A stretch of 64,000 bases of DNA. Source: Humibacter ginsenosidimutans (GTDB taxonomy: Bacteria; Actinomycetota; Actinomycetes; Actinomycetales; Microbacteriaceae). Below are positions 10,308 to 18,483 of the stretch, piece by piece. The position numbers and the translations under genes are program-made. Each line of letters starts with the position of its first letter. The first letter of the stretch is position 1. Location: contig NZ_CP042305.1 in the NCBI RefSeq assembly GCF_007859675.1, positions 2,790,001-2,854,000 on the forward strand, in the 5' to 3' direction. The notes beneath the pieces were generated by a model. That model was not told the origin of the DNA. It saw only the letters and a program-made list of their open reading frames with translations, and ran no database searches.

Positions 10308-12932
10308 ATGGCAGACGAGACCGACGGCATCGAGCAGACTGCACCGCAGCCCGGCGACGCCGGTGACGGCATCGTGCACGGCAAGATCGAGCCGGTCGAG
10401 CTGCAGCTGGAGATGCAGCGCAGCTACCTCGACTACGCGATGGCCGTCATCGTCGGGCGAGCGCTTCCCGAGGTGCGCGACGGACTCAAGCCGGTGCATC
10501 GCCGCGTCATCTACGCCATGTACGACGGCGGATACCGGCCCGACCGCGCTTTCTCGAAGTGCTCCCGCGTCGTCGGCGACGTGATGGGCCAGTTCCACCC
10601 GCACGGTGACACGGCTATCTACGACACGCTCGTGCGCCTTGTTCAGCCGTGGAGTCTGCGGTATCCGCTGGCGCTCGGTCAGGGCAACTTCGGATCACCG
10701 GGCAACGACGGCGCGGCCGCCATGCGGTACACCGAGACCAAGATGGCGCCGCTGGCGCTCGAGATGGTGCGGGACATCGACGAGGACACCGTCGATTTCA
10801 CCGACAACTACGACGGGCGCACGCAGGAACCGACCATTCTGCCGAGCCGCTTCCCCAACCTGCTCGTCAACGGGTCGGTGGGCATCGCGGTCGGCATGGC
10901 CACGAATATCCCGCCGCACAACATGCGAGAGGTCGCTGCCGGCGCACTCTGGGCGCTCGAACATCCGGATGCCACGCGCGAAGAGCTGCTCGACGCGCTC
11001 ATGGAACGCATCAAGGGTCCGGACTTCCCGACCGGCGCGCAGATTCTCGGCGTGAAGGGCATTCACGACGCCTACCGCACGGGCCGAGGCTCGATCACGA
11101 TGCGCTCCGTGGTGAACGTGGAGGAGATTCACGGTCGCACCTGCCTGGTGGTCACCGAGCTGCCGTATCAGGTGAACCCCGACAACCTCGCGATCAAGAT
11201 CGCGGAGTTCGTCAAGGACGGTCGCATCGGCGGCATCGCCGACATCCGCGACGAGTCCAGCGGTCGCACCGGTCAGCGCCTCGTCATCGTGCTCAAGCGC
11301 GACGCCGTGGCCAAGGTCGTGCTGAACAACCTGTACAAGCACACGCAACTGCAGGAGAACTTCGGCGCCAACATGCTCGCGATCGTCGACGGCGTGCCGC
11401 GCACGCTTCCGCTCGACGGTTTCGTCACGGCGTGGGTCGATCACCAGATCGACGTGATCGTGCGCCGCACCAGGTTCCGGCTGCGCAAGGCGGAAGAGGA
11501 TGCCCACATCCAGCGGGGTCTCGTCAAGGCGCTCGACGCGCTCGACGAGGTCATCGCACTCATCAGGCGCTCGCCGAGCGCCGACGAGGCACGTGCGGGC
11601 CTGATGGACCTGCTCGACGTGGACCAGGTGCAGGCGGACGCCATCCTGTCCATGCAGCTGCGCCGGCTCGCGGCCCTCGAGCGTCAGAAGATCATCGACA
11701 ACCTCGCCCGGCTCGAGGCGGAGATCGCCGACTACAAGGCGATCCTGGCCGATGAGGCGCGCCAGCGTTCGATCGTGTCGGAAGAGCTCACCGAGATCGC
11801 CGACAAGTTCGGGGACGAGCGGCGCACGAACATCCTCTACGGATTCGACGGCGACATGAGTGTCGAAGACCTCATTCCCGAAGAAGAGATGGTCGTGACG
11901 GTCACGCGCGGCGGTTACATCAAGCGCACCCGAAGCGACAACTATCGTTCCCAGCACAGAGGCGGCAAGGGCGTGAAGGGCGCCCAGCTGCGCGGCGAAG
12001 ACGTCGTCGAGCACTTCTTCGTCACGACGACCCACCACTGGCTCCTCTTCTTCACGACCAAGGGGCGGGTCTACCGTGCGAAGGGCTACGAGGTGCCGGA
12101 AGCCGGGCGGGATGCCAAGGGTCAACACGTCGCCAATCTGCTGGCCATGCAGCCCGACGAGGAGATCGCAGAGATCCTCGACATCCGCGACTATTCGGTC
12201 GCGAAGTACCTGGTGCTCGCCACACGCGACGGTCTGCTCAAGAAGACGGAGCTGGCCGAATACGACACCAATCGCACCGGCGGCATCATCGCGATCAAGC
12301 TGAGAGAAGACGACGAATTGATCTCGGCCCTGCTGGTCGAAGAAGACTCGGACATCTTCCTCGTCTCCCGCAAGGGCATGTCGTTGCGGTTCACTGCGAC
12401 CGATGACGCGCTGCGGCCGATGGGTCGCTCGACGTCGGGTGTCATCGGCATGCACTTCCGTGACGACGACTCTCTTCTGGAGGCTTCGGTCATCGCCGCT
12501 CCGGGCGTTGAAGCCGGTGATTCCGCGGCTTCTGCCGACGAAGGTTACGTCTTCGTCGTGACTGAGGGCGGGTATGCGAAACGCACCGCGGTCGACCAGT
12601 ATCGCCGCCAGGGGCGTGGTGGACTGGGCATCAAGGTGGCCAAGCTGAGCGACGATCGAGGCGATCTCGCGGGTGCGTTGATCGTCGCGGATGACGACGA
12701 GGTGCTCGTGGTTCTTGCCAGCGGCAAGGTGGTACGCTCTGCCGTGGCTGAGGTGCCGGCGAAGGGCCGTGACACCATGGGTGTCGTGTTCGCACGCTTT
12801 GCCGATGATGACAAGATCATTGCCATCGCACGCAACAGCGAGCGCAATCTGGACGCTCACGACGCCGAACCGGCCGATGAAGAGGCCGGCAAGGAGGCCG
12901 CGGAGCCCGGAAAGGACACGATAGATGAGTAG
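10308..12932 (+). CDS. gyrA: DNA gyrase subunit A
   Basis: The 874-residue breakage-reunion subunit has the catalytic tyrosine in AAAMRYTE (Tyr141). The quinolone-interaction loop is [15 protein letters not shown], with Thr102 and Asp106 at the positions of E. coli Ser83 and Asp87. The C-terminal beta-pinwheel holds the GyrA box [12 protein letters not shown] plus repeated blades ending in an acidic tail. The loop shows a natural Ser-to-Thr difference from E. coli. The last 8 nt overlap the next gene. A GAGAAGAAGAG purine run precedes the ATG. Confidence 0.98.
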   Translation: MADETDGIEQTAPQPGDAGDGIVHGKIEPVELQLEMQRSYLDYAMAVIVGRALPEVRDGLKPVHRRVIYAMYDGGYRPDRAFSKCSRVVGDVMGQFHPHGDTAIYDTLVRLVQPWSLRYPLALGQGNFGSPGNDGAAAMRYTETKMAPLALEMVRDIDEDTVDFTDNYDGRTQEPTILPSRFPNLLVNGSVGIAVGMATNIPPHNMREVAAGALWALEHPDATREELLDALMERIKGPDFPTGAQILGVKGIHDAYRTGRGSITMRSVVNVEEIHGRTCLVVTELPYQVNPDNLAIKIAEFVKDGRIGGIADIRDESSGRTGQRLVIVLKRDAVAKVVLNNLYKHTQLQENFGANMLAIVDGVPRTLPLDGFVTAWVDHQIDVIVRRTRFRLRKAEEDAHIQRGLVKALDALDEVIALIRRSPSADEARAGLMDLLDVDQVQADAILSMQLRRLAALERQKIIDNLARLEAEIADYKAILADEARQRSIVSEELTEIADKFGDERRTNILYGFDGDMSVEDLIPEEEMVVTVTRGGYIKRTRSDNYRSQHRGGKGVKGAQLRGEDVVEHFFVTTTHHWLLFFTTKGRVYRAKGYEVPEAGRDAKGQHVANLLAMQPDEEIAEILDIRDYSVAKYLVLATRDGLLKKTELAEYDTNRTGGIIAIKLREDDELISALLVEEDSDIFLVSRKGMSLRFTATDDALRPMGRSTSGVIGMHFRDDDSLLEASVIAAPGVEAGDSAASADEGYVFVVTEGGYAKRTAVDQYRRQGRGGLGIKVAKLSDDRGDLAGALIVADDDEVLVVLASGKVVRSAVAEVPAKGRDTMGVVFARFADDDKIIAIARNSERNLDAHDAEPADEEAGKEAAEPGKDTIDE

Positions 12933-13335
12933 TGTGGCGGATCGGTTGGCACAGAAATCCTCATCGCGAAGGACCCCCTCGAAGCAGGTGCGGCTTCGGC
13001 TCGTCTACATCGACTTCTGGTCGGCTGTGAAGCTCTCCTTCCTCGTCGGCCTGTGCCTCGCGATCATCTCCATCGTCGGTGCATTCCTGATCTGGATGGT
13101 GCTGGATCAGACTGGGATCTTCGACAACCTGAACGGTTTGTTCAAGGACATCTCCGGAACCAGCGGCAGTGATCTGAAGTCGATCCTCAGCCTCGGAACG
13201 GTGATGGGCTTCTCGATCGTGGTCGCCATCCTCAACCTCGTCGTCACGACGGCCCTCGGTGCGGTCTGCTCGCTGCTCTACAACCTCAGCGTGAAGATCA
13301 CCGGCGGCCTCCTCGTCGGGTTCACGAACAACTGA
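12925..13335 (+). CDS. DUF3566 transmembrane protein
   Basis: The 136-residue protein has a basic, Ser-rich N-terminus ([20 protein letters not shown]) followed by two strong membrane segments ([28 protein letters not shown] and [28 protein letters not shown]) and a short loop between them. It matches the DUF3566 family, found directly after gyrA in many actinobacteria. Its function is unknown; a role tied to the cell pole or division has been discussed for related proteins but nothing here shows it. The 8-nt overlap with gyrA indicates co-translation. Confidence 0.85.
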   Translation: MSSVADRLAQKSSSRRTPSKQVRLRLVYIDFWSAVKLSFLVGLCLAIISIVGAFLIWMVLDQTGIFDNLNGLFKDISGTSGSDLKSILSLGTVMGFSIVVAILNLVVTTALGAVCSLLYNLSVKITGGLLVGFTNN

Positions 13336-13422
13336 CGGCGCGCCTCCGCCGGTCGCCCTCGATTCGCAAGATCGCAGGTGCTCGGGTAGGCTGTCACTCG
13401 GCCATTTCGGTGGTCGAGACCA

Positions 13423-13496
13423 GGGGATATAGCTCAGGCGGTTAGAGCGCTTCGCTGATAACGAAGAGGTCCGAGGTTCAAGTCCTCGTATCCCCA
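13423..13496 (+). tRNA. tRNA-Ile (GAU)
   Basis: A 74-nt cloverleaf with acceptor GGGGATA pairing with TATCCCC, D-arm GCTCAGGCGGTTAGAGC, anticodon arm CTTCG-CTGATAA-CGAAG and T-arm CGAGG-TTCAAGT-CCTCG. The anticodon is GAT and the discriminator A. CCA is not encoded. A TAGGCT hexamer at 13387-13392 could be the -10 of its promoter. Confidence 0.97.
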
Positions 13497-13638
13497 CGGT
13501 TGAGATCTTCCACTCGGGAGATCACAACGGTGTCGCGCGAGGCGACATGCGCGCCATCCGCACACAGCGAATCGGCGGCGTGTACGGCGATTCGCGCAGC
13601 GGCGCACGACGGGCGAGGACCGGCGTGCAAATAGGCAC

Positions 13639-13711
13639 GGGGCCTTAGCTCAATTGGTAGAGCGCCTGCTTTGCAAGCAGGAGGTCAGGGGTTCGATTCC
13701 CCTAGGCTCCA
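13639..13711 (+). tRNA. tRNA-Ala (UGC)
   Basis: A 73-nt cloverleaf with acceptor GGGGCCT/AGGCTCC (one G-U pair), D-arm GCTCAATTGGTAGAGC, anticodon arm CTGCT-TTGCAAG... with anticodon TGC, and T-arm AGGGG-TTCGATT-CCCCT. CCA is not encoded. It follows tRNA-Ile by 142 nt, an arrangement usual downstream of gyrA in actinobacteria. Confidence 0.96.
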
Positions 13712-13851
13712 CACTTTCAGACTGAGTCGAACCCCCCTCGATATGGCTGGCTTCGCCTGTTGCCATGGCAAAGGCCGTCTGCGGTGGACCGCTGAGTTCA
13801 GCGACGGCATACATTGATGGGACGACATCAGGGAAGCGGCGGAGGCGTGGC

Positions 13852-14319
13852 ATGCGAATCTGGTCGGTGCATCCACGCTTTCTTGACGGGAAGGGCCTCG
13901 TGGCGTGCTGGCGAGAGACGCTGCTCGCCCAGGCGGTACTGGCGGGTCGCACCCGTGGCTACACCAGACACCCGCAACTGGTTCGCTTCCGAGCGCAGGC
14001 CGATCCGATCAGCGCCATCGGTGCGTACTTGGCCGGCCTGGCGGACGAAGCCGATGTACGCGGCTACCGCTTCGATCGGTCTCGGATTGACCGGCCCGGC
14101 ACCCTGGACGCGCTCGTCACGGTCACGGATGGTCAGCTCGCCCACGAATGGGGGCATCTCCACGAGAAGCTGGTCGGGCGAAGCCCGGAGATCGCGGCGC
14201 GTTGGCACGATGCCGTGCCCGAGCCTCATCCGTTGTTTCGCGTTGTCCCTGGCCCGGTCGAGAGCTGGGAGCGGCCAAGCCCGAGCCAAGCCCTCTCGCC
14301 GCTGTCGCGAGCCGTTTGA
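13852..14319 (+). CDS. Pyrimidine dimer DNA glycosylase (T4 endonuclease V-like)
   Basis: The 155-residue protein begins MRIWSVHPRFLDGKGLVACWRE, followed by LLAQAVLAGRTRGYTRHPQLVRF. This is the pattern of the Pyr_excise family of small cyclobutane-dimer glycosylase/AP lyases. The family cuts UV photoproducts and starts base-excision repair. The hydrophilic C-terminal part (HLHEKLVGRSPEIAARWHD) also fits. An upstream in-frame ATG at 13765 would add 29 non-conserved residues; ATG 13852 has GGAGG at 13841-13845. The activity on dimers is inferred from the family. It stands alone on the plus strand after tRNA-Ala. Confidence 0.78.
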   Translation: MRIWSVHPRFLDGKGLVACWRETLLAQAVLAGRTRGYTRHPQLVRFRAQADPISAIGAYLAGLADEADVRGYRFDRSRIDRPGTLDALVTVTDGQLAHEWGHLHEKLVGRSPEIAARWHDAVPEPHPLFRVVPGPVESWERPSPSQALSPLSRAV

Positions 14320-14436
14320 TTGGCGTCTGTCTGCGTGGCGGGCGGTTGCGTTCGACTCCGTCTCTTCGGTTCGGTCACCGCCCGCCAAGCTCGCACCCCT
14401 CCTGACGACCGCCATCGTCGATCGTAGGATCGGGAC

Positions 14437-14874
14437 GTGACGCTCAGAATGGACAACGTCGGGATCGTCGTCGAGGATCTCACCGCCGTCATCGACTTCT
14501 TCGCAGAACTCGGTCTCGAGCTCGAGGGCCGGACCATGGTCGAGGGCGCGTGGGCGGGCCGTGTGACCGGCCTCGGCGACCAGAGCGTCGAAATCGCGAC
14601 CATGCGCACGCCAGGCGGTGACGGTCGTCTCGAGCTCTCCCGCTTCATCTCGCCTGCGGTGGTCGCCGACCATCGCAGGGCGCCAGTCAACTCGCTCGGC
14701 TATCTGAGGGTCATGTTCGAGGTGGACGACATCGATGACACCCTGTCACGACTCGGGACACATGGCGCGCAGCTGGTGAGCAACGACGTCGTGCGGTACG
14801 AGAACGTGTATCGGCTCTGCTACCTCCGTGGGCCAGAAGGACTCCTCATCGGCCTTGCGCAAGCGATCGGCTGA
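14437..14874 (+). CDS. VOC (glyoxalase/bleomycin-resistance fold) protein
   Basis: The 145-residue protein starts with GTG. It has the paired beta-alpha-beta-beta-beta modules of the vicinal oxygen chelate family: MDNVGIVVEDLTAVIDFFAELGLELEGR at the start and LGYLRVMFEVDDIDDTLSRL...ENVYRLCYLRGPEGLLIGLAQAI in the second half. Such proteins bind metals for isomerase, dioxygenase or drug-sequestering roles. No substrate can be named. A TAGGAT hexamer (14425-14430) ends exactly 6 nt before the start, with CTGACG 17 bp upstream of it. The gene is therefore probably leaderless, which supports this GTG. Confidence 0.82.
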   Translation: MTLRMDNVGIVVEDLTAVIDFFAELGLELEGRTMVEGAWAGRVTGLGDQSVEIATMRTPGGDGRLELSRFISPAVVADHRRAPVNSLGYLRVMFEVDDIDDTLSRLGTHGAQLVSNDVVRYENVYRLCYLRGPEGLLIGLAQAIG

Positions 14875-14894
14875 GATCGAGCCCGTCCGTGCAC

Positions 14895-15155
14895 TCAGCC
14901 GGGGGTTCCGGTCAGAGAGAAGGCCAGCCAGCCGAACCACGGTCCGATGGAGAACAACAGGGTTCGGCCGAAGAGCACGATCCAGAGTGCTGTCACGGCA
15001 CCGATGCTGAGCCCGATCAATGCTGCGAAACCGACGCTGATTCCGAGAAAGCCCAACACCGGAGTAGCAGTCTTGGTCGTCCCCGCGTTCGTGTCAGCAG
15101 TCGCCTCGCGCTCGTCCAGCGATGCCGTGAGGATGTCCAGATCGCTTTCGGTCAC
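14895..15155 (-). CDS. Small two-helix membrane protein, unknown
   Basis: An 86-residue predicted protein with a hydrophilic N-terminus (MTESDLDILTASLDEREATADTNAG) and two hydrophobic segments (TPVLGFLGISVGFAALIGLSIGAV and ALWIVLFGRTLLFSIGPWFGWLAFSL). I do not recognise a family. The hydrophobic pattern and the fit between flanking genes, without overlap, make it likely real. It is convergent with the upstream VOC gene and diverges from the NUDIX gene 47 nt away. Confidence 0.6.
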   Translation of the reverse strand: MTESDLDILTASLDEREATADTNAGTTKTATPVLGFLGISVGFAALIGLSIGAVTALWIVLFGRTLLFSIGPWFGWLAFSLTGTPG

Positions 15156-15202
15156 GCGCGCAGTCTACGCAGCAGCGCGTGTCGAACACATAGTGTGTCT
15201 GC

Positions 15203-15622
15203 ATGGACATCCGCGTCGCCGCCTATGCCGTCATCGTCGACGGCTCTCGAGTCTTGCTCGCACACTGGAACGAGCACGGACGCAGCGGTTGGACTCTTCC
15301 GGGTGGCGGGCTCGAGCCGGGCGAGGATCCGGCGGACGCCGCTGTGCGCGAGGTGGAAGAGGAGACCGGATATCTCGCAGAGCTCGACGAGCTGATCGGC
15401 GTGCACTCGCACGTGATCCCCGAGGATCAGCGGATCTCCGGCAATGGTCCCCTGCAGGCGCTGCGCATCATCTACCGCGCCCACACCGTCGGCGGAGCGC
15501 TGCGCAACGAGCTCGTCGGTTCCACCGACGAGGCGCGCTGGTTCGATCTCGGCGCCGTGCGTTCGCTCCGCAAGGTGGCGCTGGTGGATATCGGGCTGCG
15601 CTTCGCAGGCCTGCTCGCCTGA
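15203..15622 (+). CDS. NUDIX hydrolase
   Basis: The 139-residue protein carries a complete Nudix box, GX5EX7REUXEEXGU, in GGLEPGEDPADAAVREVEEETGY (residues 35-57). It should cleave a nucleoside diphosphate linked to another moiety with Mg2+. N-terminal strands (RVAAYAVIVDGSRVLLAHW) complete the fold. The substrate cannot be read from sequence; it could be a housecleaning MutT-type enzyme. TAGTGT at 15191-15196 ends 6 nt before the ATG, so the message is probably leaderless. A bidirectional hairpin follows at 15675-15700. Confidence 0.88.
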   Translation: MDIRVAAYAVIVDGSRVLLAHWNEHGRSGWTLPGGGLEPGEDPADAAVREVEEETGYLAELDELIGVHSHVIPEDQRISGNGPLQALRIIYRAHTVGGALRNELVGSTDEARWFDLGAVRSLRKVALVDIGLRFAGLLA

Positions 15623-15674
15623 GACATCCACCCGCGGCACGCTCGAAGCGTCATGACGGAACCGACATGACAAA

Positions 15675-15700
15675 GGAGCGGATGCCGTGGCATCCGCTCC
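15675..15700. terminator. Bidirectional hairpin between convergent genes
   Basis: GGAGCGGATGCC and GGCATCCGCTCC form a perfect 12-bp stem around GT (in practice an 11-bp stem and a tetraloop), preceded by AAA on the plus strand. It lies between the NUDIX stop and the stop of the convergent membrane-protein gene. This is where a shared intrinsic terminator is expected. Confidence 0.7.
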
Positions 15701-15718
15701 TCGCAGATCGAACTCAGG

Positions 15719-16234
15719 CTACGCGGCCGGCGGCTCGGTGGAGTCGTCTTCTGCGACCCAGAGCTCGTCGTCCGCACGGAAGGTCTGCCACACGGCATAC
15801 GCGATGCCGACGACCGCGACCCCGACGAGCACCAGTGCGAGCACCGTGCCGAAGCCAGGGCCGGACTTCTCCGGCGCTGCCCTCTTCGTGAGCTCGCCCT
15901 TGGCTCCCTGCAGGCGCTTGACGGCGGCCTGCACTCGTGTGTCGTGGGCGACATCCGCAACGCTGAGCGCCGTGCCGAGCGCCGTGCCCACGGCAGGGAC
16001 CACGTTGTGCTGGATGACGTCTCCCGCGGCCCTGGTGACGGGCCGTACGTATTGGTCGTAGCCCTCGCGAACGCGCGGGGCCACTTCTTCTCTGGTCAGG
16101 TGGGCGGCCTGGCGGCCGGCCTCCTGAGCTACTCCGTTGGCACGGCCCAGCACTTCCTGCTGAGCGCCCCAGAGCTCGAGAGCATCGGCGCGAAGCCGAT
16201 TGAGTTCTTTCTGGCGCTTACGTGACAGACTCAC
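15719..16234 (-). CDS. Conserved actinobacterial single-TM protein
   Basis: The 171-residue protein starts GTG (SLSRKRQKELNRLRADALEL) behind GGAGGAACC. Residues 1-60 form a charged helix with coiled-coil character. A middle segment (YVRPVTRAAGDVIQHNVVPAVGTALGTAL) may be amphipathic. A clear membrane helix (VLALVLVGVAVVGIAYAVWQTF) is followed by an acidic tail, RADDELWVAEDDS. The tail's acidic D-LW end is reminiscent of small DLW-type proteins found near gyrA-tRNA loci in actinobacteria, but that link is inference. The function is unknown. Reading further upstream in frame gives only antisense of the cyclophilin gene. Confidence 0.75.
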   Translation of the reverse strand: MSLSRKRQKELNRLRADALELWGAQQEVLGRANGVAQEAGRQAAHLTREEVAPRVREGYDQYVRPVTRAAGDVIQHNVVPAVGTALGTALSVADVAHDTRVQAAVKRLQGAKGELTKRAAPEKSGPGFGTVLALVLVGVAVVGIAYAVWQTFRADDELWVAEDDSTEPPAA

Positions 16235-16333
16235 GGTTCCTCCACCCGGTCGGATTTGCAGGTTCCTCCATCTTGCCACCGAAAGCCTGCGTGGCCACGG
16301 GACGCACAGAAGCGCTATGCAAGAATTGAGCCC

Positions 16334-16873
16334 ATGTCCAAGCACACCGCGGTGGCGACTCTGCACACCAACTACGGCGACATCGCCGTGAACCTGTACG
16401 GCAACCACGCACCGAAGACGGTGCGCAACTTCGTCGGCCTCGCCACGGGCGAGCAGGAGTGGACGGACCCGACCACAGGAGCGACCCGCTCGGACAGCCT
16501 GTACAACGGCGTCGTCTTCCACCGCATCATTCCGGGGTTCATGATCCAGGGCGGCGACCCGATCGGCACCGGGACGGGTGGGCCCGGCTACCGGTTCGAC
16601 GACGAGATCAACCCCGAGCTCGACTTCACGCAGCCGTACATGCTCGCGATGGCGAATGCAGGCATCCAGGGCGGTCGAGGCACGAACGGTTCGCAGTTCT
16701 TCATCACCGTCGGGCCGACAACGTGGTTGCAGGGCAAGCACACCATCTTCGGCGAGGTCGCCGATGACGAGTCGCGCCGCATCGTGGACAAGCTCGCGAG
16801 CGTTCCGACCGACGCTCGCGACCGCCCGCTCGATGATGTCGTGATCGAATCCGTGACCGTCGAGCAGGCGTAG
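16334..16873 (+). CDS. ppiA: Peptidyl-prolyl cis-trans isomerase, cyclophilin type
   Basis: The 179-residue cyclophilin catalyses proline isomerisation during protein folding in the cytoplasm (no signal peptide). Core motifs are NYGDIAVNLYGNHAPKTVRNFVGLA, the active-site FHRIIPGFMIQGGDP with its catalytic Arg, NAGIQGGRGTNGSQFFITVG, and KHTIFGEV. An in-frame ATG at 16256 would add 26 residues without conservation. ATG 16334 fits the usual MSKHTAVATLHTNYGDI start. The upstream neighbour is divergent (99-nt gap). Confidence 0.95.
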   Translation: MSKHTAVATLHTNYGDIAVNLYGNHAPKTVRNFVGLATGEQEWTDPTTGATRSDSLYNGVVFHRIIPGFMIQGGDPIGTGTGGPGYRFDDEINPELDFTQPYMLAMANAGIQGGRGTNGSQFFITVGPTTWLQGKHTIFGEVADDESRRIVDKLASVPTDARDRPLDDVVIESVTVEQA

Positions 16874-16930
16874 TCCGCAGCTCGACGAACACACCCCGTA
16901 TACCCGAGAACATCGATACCCGAGAACAGA

Positions 16931-17782
16931 GTGTCTCAGCCATCAACGCAGGGTGATCCGGTCGCGCTCGCCTGTTACCGGCATCCCGATCGCTTCACCT
17001 ATGTGCGGTGCCAACGGTGTGGTCGAGCCATCTGCGGTGAGTGCCAGACACCCGGCGCTGTCGGATTCATCTGCCCGGAGTGCATGCGGCAGCAGCGCGC
17101 GACGGCGCCGCGCACGAAGTCGGCGTTCCTGACCCGTCTCACCGGCCCGAGGCAGCCGGTGGTGACGTATGTGATCATCGCGATCTGCGTGCTGGTGTTC
17201 ATCGCGCAGTCGTTGCCGGTGATCGGATCGTCGGTCACGGGCGCCCTGCAGTACGCGGGGATCTACTCGTACCCGATCGCGTTTCAGCCGTGGCGGTTGC
17301 TGACTGCGGTGTTCGCGCACGCGTCGATTCTGCACATCGCTCTCAACATGTACACGCTCTGGATCTTCGGGATCGTGCTCGAGCCGCTCCTCGGCCGTGC
17401 ACGGTATGCGGTGCTGTTCCTGCTGGCTGGTCTGGCCGGCTCCGTCGGGGTGCTGTTGATGGCGCAGCCCAACGTCGCCGTCGTCGGAGCCTCCGGGGCG
17501 ATCTTCGGGATGATGTCGGCATTGCTGATCATCCAGCGTCACCTCGGTGGGCCGATCACCCAGCTGCTCGTGCTCGTCGGAATCAACCTCGTGATCAGCT
17601 TCTTGCCCGGCATGGGCATCGCCTGGCAGGCGCACGTCGGCGGGCTCGTCGGCGGTGCGATCGTGGGCTTCATCTACACGCAGACGCGACAGCGTTCCCG
17701 GCGCACGCTGCAGATCGCTCTGCTGTGCGCGCTCGCCGTCGTGCTCGTGCTCGTCGGCGTGTGGCCGATCTTCGCCGCTTGA
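16931..17782 (+). CDS. Rhomboid family intramembrane serine protease with N-terminal zinc finger
   Basis: The 283-residue protein starts GTG. Residues 15-51 hold a B-box-like zinc-binding set (Cys15, His18, Cys27, Cys30, Cys35, Cys38, Cys48, Cys51). Seven hydrophobic segments follow. The catalytic dyad is complete: Ser188 in VVGASGAIFG and His235 in AWQAHVGGLVGG. The HIALNMYTLWIFG segment matches the rhomboid WR/HxxxN region. It cleaves membrane-embedded substrates, which are unknown here. The zinc finger-rhomboid fusion beside ppiA is a common actinobacterial arrangement. Confidence 0.92.
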   Translation: MSQPSTQGDPVALACYRHPDRFTYVRCQRCGRAICGECQTPGAVGFICPECMRQQRATAPRTKSAFLTRLTGPRQPVVTYVIIAICVLVFIAQSLPVIGSSVTGALQYAGIYSYPIAFQPWRLLTAVFAHASILHIALNMYTLWIFGIVLEPLLGRARYAVLFLLAGLAGSVGVLLMAQPNVAVVGASGAIFGMMSALLIIQRHLGGPITQLLVLVGINLVISFLPGMGIAWQAHVGGLVGGAIVGFIYTQTRQRSRRTLQIALLCALAVVLVLVGVWPIFAA

Positions 17783-17814
17783 GGTAGCTGCAGGCGGGGC
17801 TCTGGCCGCTCCAC

Positions 17815-17886
17815 GTTATCCACAGGGTTTCCCACAGGAGTTATCCACAGGGTTTCTCACAGGGGGATAATTACACCGGTGTAATT
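17815..17886. promoter_or_regulatory. Tandem DnaA boxes plus 18-bp palindrome
   Basis: Two 25-bp units in direct repeat (17815-17839 and 17840-17864; 23 of 25 identical) each start with a perfect DnaA box, TTATCCACA at 17816-17824 and 17841-17849. Each also holds a relaxed box, TTTCCCACA or TTTCTCACA. A reversed near-box GGGGGATAA follows at 17862-17870. It overlaps a perfect 18-bp palindrome AATTACACCGGTGTAATT at 17869-17886. The element lies between the convergent rhomboid and crgA genes, so it is not an obvious promoter. It may titrate DnaA or couple replication to another factor. Confidence 0.7.
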
Positions 17887-17972
17887 GCTCCCTGATTCCT
17901 GTGGGTCGAAGGCCGCTCTGGGCCCTCATATGACCTGCGAAGGCAGGCGCCGGACGAGCCCGGTCGACGACG

Positions 17973-18008
17973 ACGAACGCGCCGAGTCCGAAGACTCGGC
18001 GCGTTCGT
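17973..18008 (-). terminator. Intrinsic terminator of crgA
   Basis: A perfect 16-bp stem (ACGAACGCGCCGAGTC and its complement) with tetraloop CGAA lies 32 nt beyond the crgA stop. No long T-tract follows, as is usual in high-GC actinobacteria. It also blocks rightward read-through from the rhomboid gene. Confidence 0.8.
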
Positions 18009-18039
18009 GTCGAAAGTGAAAGTGCGGGAGAGCGAGGGG

Positions 18040-18288
18040 TCAGCGCCAGCGCGTCGTCATCAAGAAGCCGACGAACGCGATGCCGAACCCGATGAGAATG
18101 TTCCACGCGCCGAGCTGAGGCACAGGGTACTGGCTGCCGCTCACGTAGAAGACGACGATCCAGAGCAGCCCGACGATCATGAAGCCGAGCATGACCGGCA
18201 GGAACCATACCGGGTTCGGTGCGTCTTCGCTCGACCGGGCGTCTTTGTCCGGTCGTGAGGAACGCTTGGTGCGGGTCTTGGATGCCAT
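18040..18288 (-). CDS. crgA: Cell division protein CrgA
   Basis: The 82-residue protein has a basic cytoplasmic N-terminus (MASKTRTKRSSRPDKDARSS) and two membrane helices (PVWFLPVMLGFMIVGLLWIVVFY and WNILIGFGIAFVGFLMTTRWR). It ends in the family signature GFLMTTRWR. CrgA is an actinobacterial divisome membrane protein that interacts with FtsZ, FtsQ and penicillin-binding proteins and restrains or times septation. TAGAAT at 18298-18303 (minus strand) ends 9 nt before the start, giving a leader of two or three bases at most. Confidence 0.93.
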   Translation of the reverse strand: MASKTRTKRSSRPDKDARSSEDAPNPVWFLPVMLGFMIVGLLWIVVFYVSGSQYPVPQLGAWNILIGFGIAFVGFLMTTRWR

Positions 18289-18483
18289 AGTGCGAACATT
18301 CTATCGGCACGATGTCGGCGATCGAGGCGAGTGTCGAGCGAGCGCTCCCGTCCGGTCGAGCCGCTCGAACCTGTGGTCGTCCTTCGCCGCATCGGCGACG
18401 GCGAACGGGGTCTCGCGCGGCACGATGCGGAACATGAGCAGCTCTCGGCGTGCGCAGAGTGTCGCCGATTAGACTCACGACTC

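Noticed and set aside
10695..12860. 721-codon open frame antisense to gyrA
   Set aside because: Same antisense effect; low-complexity translation with no recognisable domain, while gyrA itself is certain.
13712..13851. A small DLW-type gene expected after tRNA-Ala
   Set aside because: The 140 bases hold no open frame with the expected motif; the region contains only the promoter of the glycosylase gene.
17869..17886. BldD site for the AATTACACCGGTGTAATT palindrome
   Set aside because: The BldD consensus has odd-centre symmetry and different spacing, so the match fails in the centre; regulator left unassigned.
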